From contig JAXGPX010000006.1 in NCBI GenBank assembly GCA_040766745.1, positions 53,651 to 117,650 of the forward strand: a stretch of DNA of 64,000 nucleotides, given 5' to 3'. The notes under the pieces are model-generated. The model made no database searches. It saw only the letters and a program-made list of their open reading frames with translations, and had not been told where the DNA came from. This stretch comes from JAXGPX01 sp040766745. GTDB lineage: Bacteria > Bacillota > Sulfobacillia > Fermentithermobacillales > Fermentithermobacillaceae. The position numbers and the translations under genes are program-made. The stretch's first letter is position 1; every line of letters begins with the position of its first letter. Positions 34,669 to 43,114 of the stretch are shown here, piece after piece.

Positions 34669-36276
34669 CTACTTCTTGGCTTCCCGGCGGTACACCTTAC
34701 CTGCCTCCAGAGCCACTCCTTTTGCTTCATGCAGTTCGCTTACTGTAACCAATTGGTAGCCGCGGCCCTTGAGTTCGGGCACGATTATTTTCACTGCATC
34801 TGCCGTGCTCACGTAAATATCATGCATGAGGACGATATCGCCGTCTTGCACACTCTCAAGGACCTTCTTGCTCACGTAAGCCGCATCTCTGGTTTCCCAG
34901 TCTCTGGTATCCACAGACCACAAAATCATGGCCATACCGGCGCTCTCCCTGAGTTCCTCATTGTAAGACCCGTAAGTCGGCCTCATTATCACCGGTTCAT
35001 GCCCGGTGGCTTTGTTTATGGCTGCTTGTGTCTTCTTGATTTGCTGCTGCAGCTCGTCAGAAGAAAGGGTGGTAAGCTGCTTGTGGTTGAAACTGTGATT
35101 TCCTATTTCGCTGCCTTCCTTCATCATCCGAGCTAATAACGTTTCATTGTCAGATACCCGGTTCCCGAGTACAAAGAAAGTTGCCACTGCGTCGTTCGCC
35201 GCAAGAGTATCCAGTATGGATCCTGTGTTCTTAGCACAGGGACCGTCATCAAAGGTCAGTGCTACCATTGGTTTCTCGGGGTCAATTTCCCGAACAGGGC
35301 GCGTAATTTTGACTATCGGTTCCTGGATACCATCTGTATACTCTTCTTCATGGCTTGGGCCATGCAAATCGGATTTTGGCGATGAATCTGATGGATTGGA
35401 GGAATTCCCAGAGTCAGTCAGGCTGAACTGTGAGAAGTTGACAATACCCTCCAGCTTTTCATACGAAATTGCAGCTGTTGGCTGACCGGCCGCACCGGGA
35501 AACAACTGATATTTCTGGAATAATATGATCAGGTGTTCTGTTGTGAGAACAAAGTTTGAGTAGTTCTCATCTACAGGTTCTGTACCATCTATGAACAAAT
35601 CCTCATCCAGGTAATCACCGTAGTCCGGATTAGATCTCAAGTCCTCTCTAGCCAAATCAGCTATTCTACCCAGGCTTCGGGCTGTAAGAATATCTCTCAA
35701 AAGCACCGGCTTTTGGCTCTCGAGATCATACACTGCGGTTTTGATTGTGACATCAGGATGGGCATAATTAGGCATGTTTGTGAAGATTATGAACTTCATG
35801 CTTACCAATTTATCCTTTGCCAACCAGGTCTCATAGTCAATGTTCAACTCAGCTTTAAGGTCAGAGTGGCCGGTCTTGAAATCATGAACTTCTGTGATAA
35901 ATTCAGAGATAGCCTCGTTTATGAGTTCTTTGGTTGCAGCGTCGATCCTATCTTTTCCGGTAACCGGATAGTGGACACCTATTACCCAATCCTCACCGTA
36001 TTCAATGATAGACTCTATTGTCCCTACCTCATGGTTTTCAGTGTTGGATTGCTCCAGATACTTGTAGGGCTCATCAGACCCGGGATCTTCGGATCCGTAT
36101 CCCCCGTTTCTCTGGCCGAAGGAATATGGGGAGATGATACTAACCAGATTACAGCCTGCCAATGTCAGCAGAACCACTATAGTGGCAAAGACCGTATACC
36201 GGACACCAATAGATGTTTTTGAGTTTGAGCCTGAACCTCTCGGTCTCTTGCATTCTCTTGAAGATCTGGTTGTCAT
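34669..36276 (-). CDS. Polysaccharide deacetylase lipoprotein with DUF4163/DUF3298-like domain, paralog 2
   Basis: 535 residues, PdaC-like layout. Lipobox VVLLTLAGC; a ~230-residue N-terminal extracellular domain (DWVIGVHYPVTGKDRIDAAT, NYAHPDVTIKTAVYDLESQK, FVLTTEHLIILFQKYQLFPG) as in PdaC/RsiV proteins; a Ser/Asn/Asp linker; then the NodB domain with TFDDGPCAKNTG, GNHSFNHKQL, MRPTYGSYNEE, SVDTRDWE and LMHDIYVSTA. Start ATG 36276 has GGAAGGG 6 nt upstream. NodB parts of the two tandem genes are nearly identical to the last residue, showing recent duplication or gene conversion. Likely peptidoglycan N-acetyl hydrolysis at the cell surface. Confidence 0.9.
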   Translation of the reverse strand: MTTRSSRECKRPRGSGSNSKTSIGVRYTVFATIVVLLTLAGCNLVSIISPYSFGQRNGGYGSEDPGSDEPYKYLEQSNTENHEVGTIESIIEYGEDWVIGVHYPVTGKDRIDAATKELINEAISEFITEVHDFKTGHSDLKAELNIDYETWLAKDKLVSMKFIIFTNMPNYAHPDVTIKTAVYDLESQKPVLLRDILTARSLGRIADLAREDLRSNPDYGDYLDEDLFIDGTEPVDENYSNFVLTTEHLIILFQKYQLFPGAAGQPTAAISYEKLEGIVNFSQFSLTDSGNSSNPSDSSPKSDLHGPSHEEEYTDGIQEPIVKITRPVREIDPEKPMVALTFDDGPCAKNTGSILDTLAANDAVATFFVLGNRVSDNETLLARMMKEGSEIGNHSFNHKQLTTLSSDELQQQIKKTQAAINKATGHEPVIMRPTYGSYNEELRESAGMAMILWSVDTRDWETRDAAYVSKKVLESVQDGDIVLMHDIYVSTADAVKIIVPELKGRGYQLVTVSELHEAKGVALEAGKVYRREAKK

Positions 36277-36410
36277 AGAAACCCTTCCTGAAGACAATTT
36301 GCGCAAGTCGCCACTTGCCCTAATACTATAATGTTGACATAATGCCGAGGCGGGTTCAACGTATGAACTGTGTTTTGGTTGTCTCTTCTGGTCGGAAAAT
36401 AATCCCTTGA

Positions 36411-36711
36411 CGAGTTGGAAAGAGCGGCAGCCTTATACCGTCAAGTAGCTGAAACGGTGAGATGGTTCTGACGTTTCACCGATATTGAAACGGCGAGACG
36501 GTTCTGACGTTTTACCGATATTGAAACGGCGGGATGGTTCTGACGTTTTACCGATATTAGCGATCAAGGTATCAGAAAGTTCGCCACTCGTGAACTACGC
36601 GCAATCCTCGCCAGCCATATCATAGAAGCCAGAGAGAAGGATGAATAAGCCGTTGAACTTATCGAGGCACTGCTAGCAAGAGTGGAAGGACAAGGAGGAA
36701 GTCAGGTATAG
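36411..36711 (+). pseudogene. Decayed helical protein remnant with 36-bp triplication
   Basis: One + frame reads DELERAAALYRQVAETVRWF, stop, then RFTDIETARRF, stop, RFTDIETAGWF, stop, RFTDISDQGIRKFATRELRA, ILASHIIEAREKDE, stop, AVELIEALLARVEGQGGSQV, stop at 36709. The stops are created by an exact three-fold tandem duplication of 36 bp (36451-36558). The amino-acid composition is protein-like, but no family is recognised. It lies upstream of deacetylase 2 in the same relative place as the 34.3-kb remnant upstream of deacetylase 1. Confidence 0.6.
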
Positions 36712-36874
36712 GGATCGAACACAACCTCTCCGTTGCCTTTTCGTTGAGCCACAATTTGAGTGCAGGCGATGTTATGAATAAAAAAGTAAGGTGTGAAGAT
36801 TTGAGGATGACTCACTTAGCCGGGATATAAGCGACATGGTCGCTGTCACACCGAACTTCGCCATATCGAATCGG

Positions 36875-38554
36875 TCAGTACCAGTACGGAGCCAGATACC
36901 ATTTAGGAAACGATTTACGGAAATCCTGACAGAGCAAATCGCGGATCGATTTTGTGTCGTATAGGCTCGGTGAATTTGGTGAGTCTTGTGAGTCTCGTGA
37001 ATCCGGTGAGTCTGGTGAGTCAATGCTGTCACGGCCGTCGCGGCTGTCCCGTCTGTCACAGCTGTCACGGTTTGGACGATTCGAACTCGACAGAGGCATT
37101 GCGTTCCCAAGAGACCTTAAGCTGCCGTCTTTGATAAGCAAATCTGCATCTTCATATCCGAGTACAAAGCGAGTTAAGGGGCCCCTTTTCGCCGTCAAAA
37201 CCGGATAACCCTGGTGGAGAAGATAAAATAAATCATCTGAAGACAGGCAGTCCGCCGGCGTTCCGGGGAGACACCCGGAATTCTGGAGCCATTCGTGATG
37301 CTCTTGGTAACTGCTCGTGTAGTGGCACTGAGTTCTCAGGCCCTGCTCAACCTCACATTCGCTCATTCTGACCTCATAACCGCCTGGTAGGAGCACATCC
37401 CATCGCAGCACACAGGCCATTCCTGCGGCCGCAGGTCTGTACTCCTGAGTGGCTCCCTCACACAAAGCAGCCTGAACTATGGGGCTGTCTGGGGTCAAGT
37501 TGATCCTCAAATACCTTCGACCAAGATTGCCCGCTCGTCTGGCCAGCTCCCGCACGATGCTTGAGCCAAACCGCTTTTCCGACACGGCTGCTTCCACTAC
37601 AGCCAAATATCCTTCATCTGGATTATCCATACAAAAGGCGTATCCTATCAGCTGTTCTGGTTCATTGCAGCAAATAACCAGCACAGACCTGCCGGCCATA
37701 GCCCCGCGGGGTCTCCAGATCCAGGAAGACGCGTCCCGACGGACACAGCATGGATACTTAGCCAGTTGCGACTCGTACAGGTCTGCAAGAATAGGTATAT
37801 CTGAGTTTTGCACCTCACGCACCAGCAGTGAGCTGTCATTCATGGTTGCACTGATATCGGGGCTATCAGAAACGTTACCGGAACCTTCCGGCCCACCTAG
37901 GTGTCGCATTGACTGGGCGATTCTGCGGGTATCAGAAACGTTATCAGAAATTCCCGCCAGTCCAGTGCTTCCTGCGCTTCCCGTGCTTCCTGTGTTTGCT
38001 GCGCTTCCCGCGCTTCCAGTGCTTCCTGCGCTTCCAGTGCTTCCTGCGCTTCCAGTGCTTCCTGTGTTTCCTGCGCTTCCTGCGCTTCCCGTGACTACAC
38101 CGCTTTCACTGCCCCGGGACAACATGCAATTGACATCCAATATCGTAATCATAGCGGGCAGAACAGGCACAAAACCAAACCGGGGGTAATACCCGGGGTG
38201 GCCGTAAAGGATTGCCAGGCTAGCCCCTGATTCTGCAGCATACTTCAGGCTATCCCTGACCGCCGCAGACCCGAAACCCCTGCCCTGATACATTGGATCA
38301 CACGCTACCAGCGTGATGACGGCTCCAGGCACCCAGGAGCCAAGCGGCGTGCGGATCTGGCGATGGAGGGCAACCGAACAAGCTACGGGTTTATCATCAA
38401 CAGTGGCAACCCTGATTGAATCGGAAGTCAATGCAGGGTCATTCCTAATCAGAAAATCAAACAACTCAGCTTCGTCTTCTTTGAACGCCGTCTTGAAAAG
38501 CCTCATGAGTTCAGGGTATTCGCGCTCAAATGCGCCACGAGTACTTCTAGTCAT
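36875..38554 (-). CDS. Two-domain GNAT acetyltransferase (Eis-like layout) with repeat linkers
   Basis: About 559 residues. First GNAT domain: ITLVACDPMYQGRGFGSAAV is its acetyl-CoA loop, then LAILYGHPGYYPRFGFVPV. A linker (~150-215) of tandem GSTGSAGSTGSAG units follows, then a second GNAT-like domain (VLVICCNEPEQLIGYAFCMD, EAAVSEKRFGSSIVRELARR) and a C-terminal SCP-like part (LFYLLHQGYPVLTAKRGPLT) interrupted by an Arg/Asp/Ser repeat (DSRDGRDSIDSPDSPDSRDS, ~491-535). The ATG at 38554 is chosen because a promoter ends 6 nt before it, implying a leaderless message; TTG at 38590 is an alternative. Substrate unknown. Confidence 0.82.
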   Translation of the reverse strand: MTRSTRGAFEREYPELMRLFKTAFKEDEAELFDFLIRNDPALTSDSIRVATVDDKPVACSVALHRQIRTPLGSWVPGAVITLVACDPMYQGRGFGSAAVRDSLKYAAESGASLAILYGHPGYYPRFGFVPVLPAMITILDVNCMLSRGSESGVVTGSAGSAGNTGSTGSAGSTGSAGSTGSAGSAANTGSTGSAGSTGLAGISDNVSDTRRIAQSMRHLGGPEGSGNVSDSPDISATMNDSSLLVREVQNSDIPILADLYESQLAKYPCCVRRDASSWIWRPRGAMAGRSVLVICCNEPEQLIGYAFCMDNPDEGYLAVVEAAVSEKRFGSSIVRELARRAGNLGRRYLRINLTPDSPIVQAALCEGATQEYRPAAAGMACVLRWDVLLPGGYEVRMSECEVEQGLRTQCHYTSSYQEHHEWLQNSGCLPGTPADCLSSDDLFYLLHQGYPVLTAKRGPLTRFVLGYEDADLLIKDGSLRSLGNAMPLSSSNRPNRDSCDRRDSRDGRDSIDSPDSPDSRDSQDSPNSPSLYDTKSIRDLLCQDFRKSFPKWYLAPYWY

Positions 38555-38560
38555 AACAAC

Positions 38561-38590
38561 ATTATATATACCATCAGGCAGTCCCAGCAA
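38561..38590 (-). promoter_or_regulatory. Promoter directing a probably leaderless transcript
   Basis: Minus strand TTGCTG, 18-nt spacer, TATAAT (38561-38566), then 6 nt to the ATG of the GNAT gene. The predicted +1 falls at or next to the start codon. Confidence 0.55.
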
Positions 38591-38639
38591 ATAAGGCGTT
38601 TCCGGTAGTAATCAATACGCCCCGGGTGTAACCCAAAAG

Positions 38640-38935
38640 CGCCCCGGATTCGGATCGGTTTGCCTCAAGCCACACATTTTTGCGCCGGTTTGCCTACACT
38701 TCCAATCCTCACAATCCACTCGTACCGGATCCAAACCGCTCTTCAGTCAGACTCATCCGATTTCGCACCACTTTTGCTTCAGACTGCACTGGTTTCGCAC
38801 CGGTCTGCCGCCACTTCCCGTCTTCAAAGCCAACGCGCTCCGATTCTGCACCACTTTCCCCCAAAACCCATCCGGTTCCGCACCGGTTCAACCCCAAACT
38901 GCGCCGTCTCCGCACCAGCTCTAAGCTACATAGCC
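38640..38935 (-). repeat. Hairpin-rich ~32-bp repeat array, locus 3 of 3 (inverted)
   Basis: Reverse-complement version of the family at 14.7 and 31 kb: units such as TTTCGCACCGGT and CGATTCTGCACCACTTT recur at ~30-32 bp. Lies upstream of the GNAT promoter. Three frames on the + strand are open across it by periodicity only. Confidence 0.8.
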
Positions 38936-39024
38936 GGGCATATCTCATTCTCCCAACCGACCGCTCCGATTCAGCACCGATCCCGGCCCACGAACAACAC
39001 ACTTCCGCCTTCCAGCCAAAAACC

Positions 39025-39245
39025 CCGGACTCCTACCGCACGAACTCCTACCGGGCCAACTCCTACGGCGCGAACTCCTACCGCGCCAACTCCTACGGCG
39101 CCAACTCCTACCCGCCAACTCCTACCGGGCCAACTCCTACCAGCCCAACTCCTACCCCGCCAACTCCTACCGGGCCAACCTCTACCCCGCCAACCCCTAC
39201 CGCGCGAACTCTTGCGGCAGGAACACCTGCCGCACCACCTCCCGC
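39025..39245. repeat. 15-bp tandem array (AACTCCTACCGCGCC)
   Basis: About fifteen head-to-tail copies of AACTCCTACCGSGCC, with one 14-bp unit, immediately 3' of the membrane protease stop codon. Composition is strongly GC- and strand-biased. Non-coding by position, though some frames stay open. Confidence 0.92.
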
Positions 39246-39256
39246 CACGGAAACTC

Positions 39257-40120
39257 CTACTGCGGCCGCCTGCTTGGCCTTTCGCGCCCAGGCTCACTCC
39301 TATGAGGCATAGGCACATACCCAACTGACGGCCTGTTTGTCCCAGCCTGAGGACACAACTCCATAAGTTTGTATACCTCAACCGGCATATCAAACGCCAC
39401 TGGAAGCCCCATAGCCTGGAGTTGAGTTGCGCTCAACGGATAATCATGGGTGAAGTAGCCTTTGGTGAAGAGGTCGGCCAGCTCCTGGGCCTGTTCATCC
39501 GGCAGATTCTCTTTTAGTATCCGTAAGACAGTCTCTCTGACCTGCGCTATAGCCTTGCGGGAAATATCCGCCAGAATCAGGGTGTTATCATCTACCTGCT
39601 CTATTGGCTTGCGATCGACAACACTCAAAATAGACGCAGCCGGATATGACCCTATCTGAGGATCAACCGGGCCCAGTACAGCGTTTTCATCCATTACTAT
39701 TTCATCAGCGGCAAGGGCCAGGAGAGTGCCTCCTGACATCGCATAATGTGGAACGAACACGGTCACTTTTGCCTTATGCCGAACCAGGGCCAATGCAATT
39801 TGTTCTGCAGCGAGGACGAGGCCACCGGGGGTATGGACAATAAGGTCGATAGGCACGTCATCAGCAGTCATGCGAATGGCCCGAAGCACCTGCTCCGAGT
39901 CTTCTATGTTAATGTACCTGCTCAACGGAATTCCCAGGAAACTCAAAGACTCTTGCCGGTGAATGAGAGTGATCACCCGTGAGCCCCTATCCTTCTGCAT
40001 TTTGCTCATCAAGCCCAGCCTCATTGCCTCAAGCCGCTTCTGCCTGAAAAACGGCATGAAAACAGAGCTTCCCAGGATAATAATCCAGAAGAACGTGGAT
40101 ATGTAGTTTGTCGTATCCAT
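39257..40120 (-). CDS. SDH/Clp-fold membrane serine protease
   Basis: About 287 residues: one N-terminal membrane helix (YISTFFWIIILGSSVFMPFF), then a ClpP-like crotonase fold seen in SDH-family (SppA-like) proteases: IDLIVHTPGGLVLAAEQIAL, then VPHYAMSGGTLLALAADEIV with the nucleophile serine in MSGGT, and ENAVLGPVDPQIG. Probable role is cleavage of membrane proteins or signal peptides. The ATG at 40120 follows GGGGAG by 10-11 nt; a TTG two codons earlier also fits. The last ~20 residues (PHRSEPGRERPSRRPQ) run towards the 15-bp array and may be a repeat-derived addition. Confidence 0.85.
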   Translation of the reverse strand: MDTTNYISTFFWIIILGSSVFMPFFRQKRLEAMRLGLMSKMQKDRGSRVITLIHRQESLSFLGIPLSRYINIEDSEQVLRAIRMTADDVPIDLIVHTPGGLVLAAEQIALALVRHKAKVTVFVPHYAMSGGTLLALAADEIVMDENAVLGPVDPQIGSYPAASILSVVDRKPIEQVDDNTLILADISRKAIAQVRETVLRILKENLPDEQAQELADLFTKGYFTHDYPLSATQLQAMGLPVAFDMPVEVYKLMELCPQAGTNRPSVGYVPMPHRSEPGRERPSRRPQ

Positions 40121-40193
40121 GAACAATCCACTCCCCTTTCGTCGTCATCTTAAGAGTATCATTTTCAGGTACCGGCAAACCATCCTGATCATT

Positions 40194-40345
40194 GACATCG
40201 CCCCTGCAATAAGGCTACGCTTGCAGACAGGTGCCATAGCTACGGTTGTGATTCGACATCGTCGAATCCTAGCGACAGGCCCAAACTTCATCTCGGTGCC
40301 ATGGTCACGGTTGTGGTTCGACATCGCCCCTGCTAACAAGACTAC
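40194..40345. repeat. Tandem duplication in the protease upstream region
   Basis: 32-bp segments at 40230-40261 and 40297-40328 differ at a few positions, and GACATCGCCCCTGC is at 40194 and 40320. The spacer 40121-40590 otherwise shows no gene; GTCTATTGAGG also occurs twice (40367, 40422). Confidence 0.7.
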
Positions 40346-40590
40346 GCCAGTAGTCTGCCCGGGGGAGTCTATTGAGGCCTGGTAAGGACCACCACTATCG
40401 CCAGGCAATAAATCCTGGAAAAGTCTATTGAGGAGGATGCAATCCCAGCCCCACAGCCTGGGGTGGGTGAACTTGCGGAGTAAAATGTGAGGATGAAGAC
40501 AATCAAAGGGTGAGGCGGTGAACGATAACAGACCGAAGTGGCAGGTATATCACAGGTATGTTCAGCAGAACTGAGGACGGTCCTAGTTTG

Positions 40591-41121
40591 TCATCCGACC
40601 TTCCCAGCGATGAAAGCCTCTACCTCTTTGTAGTTTTGATCAGTGCAAAATACTGCCATTTTCCTTGCAAATCCGCCTCTAAGCAAGATAGTTTTCTTCT
40701 CAGGCAGATATTCTACGCTCTTGACTTCAGACCACTCCAGTAATGCCGATTGCCTGGCCCGAGAAAGAAGCCCGGTTCCCATAAAAGTGATTTCAGACGT
40801 TGGACTGTCATTCTTTGGCTGAACCTGTTGGCTTTCATATAGAACTCCTTCATCATTTACGACAAAATGAACATCATAAGTTCTCCGGAACACTAGCATT
40901 GCATTGAGAGCAATCAGCAAGAGGGCTGAAGAAACCAGTCCCAGTATGTATATGGTGTCTAGACTTTTCGTGAAGGTCCCGTTAGAGAACAGCACAAGCA
41001 GTAGCATCCCGAAAGGAAGGCCGATTGCAGTTTCAAGCTGCTTCCGCACCGGCCTATTGCGAAAAATCGGAATATGGATTCTCCATTCCACTGTCTTCCG
41101 AAACTGCTTGTTTTCTGACAT
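40591..41121 (-). CDS. Small membrane protein, YcxB-like
   Basis: About 176 residues: a basic N-terminus, two adjacent membrane helices (IGLPFGMLLLVLFSNG, IYILGLVSSALLLIALNAML), then a cytoplasmic beta-rich region (VHFVVNDEGVLYESQQ, LLEWSEVKSVEYLPEKKTIL) resembling YcxB/PH-like domains. The ATG at 41121 has GGAGG 10 nt upstream; a GTG four codons earlier is possible. Function unknown. Confidence 0.7.
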   Translation of the reverse strand: MSENKQFRKTVEWRIHIPIFRNRPVRKQLETAIGLPFGMLLLVLFSNGTFTKSLDTIYILGLVSSALLLIALNAMLVFRRTYDVHFVVNDEGVLYESQQVQPKNDSPTSEITFMGTGLLSRARQSALLEWSEVKSVEYLPEKKTILLRGGFARKMAVFCTDQNYKEVEAFIAGKVG

Positions 41122-41384
41122 ACTTGCAAACACTCCTCCGGGAAAAAGCCAAAATTAGCCCAATTACTCACTCAGTTACTGTAGTCCACAAATAACTTTA
41201 CAGACATATCTAGTTGACGCCTACTATCCCATCAGGTAGTTTTAGAGCGAAAGACTTTACTACCCATAGGTGTAGGCTCGTCAGAGCCAGATTAAATGCC
41301 AGGTTAAGTGCAGAACATGCTGGGCCGAAACATGAGAGTGATATATGAGGTATACATAATAAGGTCGATATGTGAGGCAGATAT

Positions 41385-43001
41385 ATGACGCCTGAGAAAA
41401 CACAAATCGGTATACATAATATTTTCCAACCTGGAATTCTCAAAACTAAGTGGTTTTGCGGAGGAGTGACCCTTAGTCTGGTCTTTGCGTGGATGCTTGC
41501 TTATCCGTTTTACGGCCCTCTGTTTAACGTAGCTGCAGGATCACCATCAACGGTTCTCAACCATACATTTATCATAACCCACGCAGCGAGTTACCTGGTT
41601 CTTCCTCTGGCTTCTTCATGGTTCCGGGAGAAAGAAACTGCGGCTTCCATAGGTCTTGCCTCCGGAATAGCAATCTTCATCTCCGGAGGACTCACGATTA
41701 TTGCCTCATCTACTGCAATTAAAATAGTGCTTATGGCGGTATGCGGCCTCGGAGCCGGGATCCTAATATTGCTCTGGGTTCCAGGTTATTTGGAGAGTTC
41801 CAACCCTTCCTATGAAATAGGCCTGGCCATGGTATTGTGTAACCTTCTGCTCGCTGGGTTCCCTATAGTTGTGAATACCCCTGAAAATACTTTGAAAATC
41901 ATGGCGGCAGTCCTCGGATTAGGCCCTTTGCTAGCGGGCATCTTAATACGTAAAGCCTACCTGGCCGCCCAGGGCCCCTGCCAAGACCGTCAATCCATAG
42001 ATGAGAGCAGGAGGGTCACAGGCTCTGGTTCGGGTTCGGGGCTTTTTTTCCTTGTCCTTCTGGCACTGGTTGAATACTTTTGCGGCGGGCTGTGGTACCG
42101 TGTGATTGTCCCTTCATTCTACCTGAACTGGCCATCTCTCGGAGGGCTTGAACCAATCATATACGCAGTTCAGGCTGCAGTGTGTGCCTTTTGGGCCCGC
42201 AAGGGTGACTATCTCAAACTGGCAGTGGCAAGTGTTAGCCTGCTCGGTACGGGACTTGTCTTGTTCGCAACCGGCCAGGGCAGCATTGTGGTCTTGGGTG
42301 CCACGATCTTGCTGGCTGTCGGCCTGGGCAGTGTGGACCTTTTCTACTGGTTGGCACTTCGTGATATTGCTGTTGAGAGGAATTCGCCCTATATATTCGG
42401 CCTGGGGATGGGAACGAGCCTGATTTTCATCTCTCTCCCGGGAGTTGTCATTGATCTTGGTATCGTCAAAACCACGGCGGCCAGCCCGGTGGTCGTCCTC
42501 ACAGGTGCCGCCCTGTTGTTTCTGGCAGTACCTCTTATATCCAGCCTCGGCCTCAGCCCATCAGAGCTGAGAAAGCACAATATGGAGACAGCACATGATA
42601 CCTCTACCGAAACTGATGCTGGTATTGCCGGTGAACCATCCTCCCTCCCTTATGTGGCTAACCTAACCCCCCAAGAGAAGCGAGTCTACGAATGTTTGCT
42701 GCATGGAATGACTGACAAACAAATGGCTGAACGCCTGACTATCTCGATTAATACTGTGAAATTCCATACGCGTAATATCCTTAGAAAAGCCGGGGCTGCC
42801 AATCGAATAGAGCTTCTTGCCGGCGTATTGGACTCACATAGCGCAAATTCAGATAGCGTATATTCAAATCGCGTAGATTCACTTAACGCGGTTTCAGATG
42901 GCGCAGATTTACATAGCTCAGATTCACATGGCAAGAATCTGCACAGCACGGATTCTCAGACAGATGAAGCCAGTAAAGCCAGCCGTCAAAACCGGAATTA
43001 G
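41385..43001 (+). CDS. LuxR-family regulator fused to a 12-helix membrane sensor
   Basis: 538 residues: roughly residues 25-395 form about twelve hydrophobic helices with MFS-like spacing (LVFAWMLAYPFYGPLFNVAA near the start), followed by a cytoplasmic LuxR/NarL HTH: NLTPQEKRVYECLLHGMTDK, QMAERLTISINTVKFHTRNI. Such membrane-bound LuxR regulators are known mainly from Coriobacteriia (e.g. Eggerthella). The C-terminal ~55 residues are a low-complexity Asp/Ser/His/Asn tail made from a 15-bp repeat (GATTCACATAGCGCA-like, 42830-42960). GAGG lies 7 nt before the ATG. The adjacent acetamidase gene is convergent; no target is evident. Confidence 0.85.
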   Translation: MTPEKTQIGIHNIFQPGILKTKWFCGGVTLSLVFAWMLAYPFYGPLFNVAAGSPSTVLNHTFIITHAASYLVLPLASSWFREKETAASIGLASGIAIFISGGLTIIASSTAIKIVLMAVCGLGAGILILLWVPGYLESSNPSYEIGLAMVLCNLLLAGFPIVVNTPENTLKIMAAVLGLGPLLAGILIRKAYLAAQGPCQDRQSIDESRRVTGSGSGSGLFFLVLLALVEYFCGGLWYRVIVPSFYLNWPSLGGLEPIIYAVQAAVCAFWARKGDYLKLAVASVSLLGTGLVLFATGQGSIVVLGATILLAVGLGSVDLFYWLALRDIAVERNSPYIFGLGMGTSLIFISLPGVVIDLGIVKTTAASPVVVLTGAALLFLAVPLISSLGLSPSELRKHNMETAHDTSTETDAGIAGEPSSLPYVANLTPQEKRVYECLLHGMTDKQMAERLTISINTVKFHTRNILRKAGAANRIELLAGVLDSHSANSDSVYSNRVDSLNAVSDGADLHSSDSHGKNLHSTDSQTDEASKASRQNRN

Positions 43002-43114
43002 CTAGAACACTGGCTATTGCCTCATGTAAGATCCTCCTCGTTATCCAGGTTTACAGGCGTGCACAGGTGGCCATAATGGAACCGGCGAACCGTCCCCGCG
43101 TTCCTCCCCGCGTT

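Noticed and set aside
36451..36558. TGA stops read as tryptophan or selenocysteine
   Set aside because: The three TGAs lie in exact copies of one 36-bp unit, no SECIS-like structure or selenium genes are seen, and other genes use TGA as stop.
38660..39393. Long Pro/Thr- or Gly/Arg-rich coding regions across 38.7-39.4 kb
   Set aside because: Three overlapping frames are open because of the 32-bp and 15-bp arrays, and they overlap the end of the clear protease gene.
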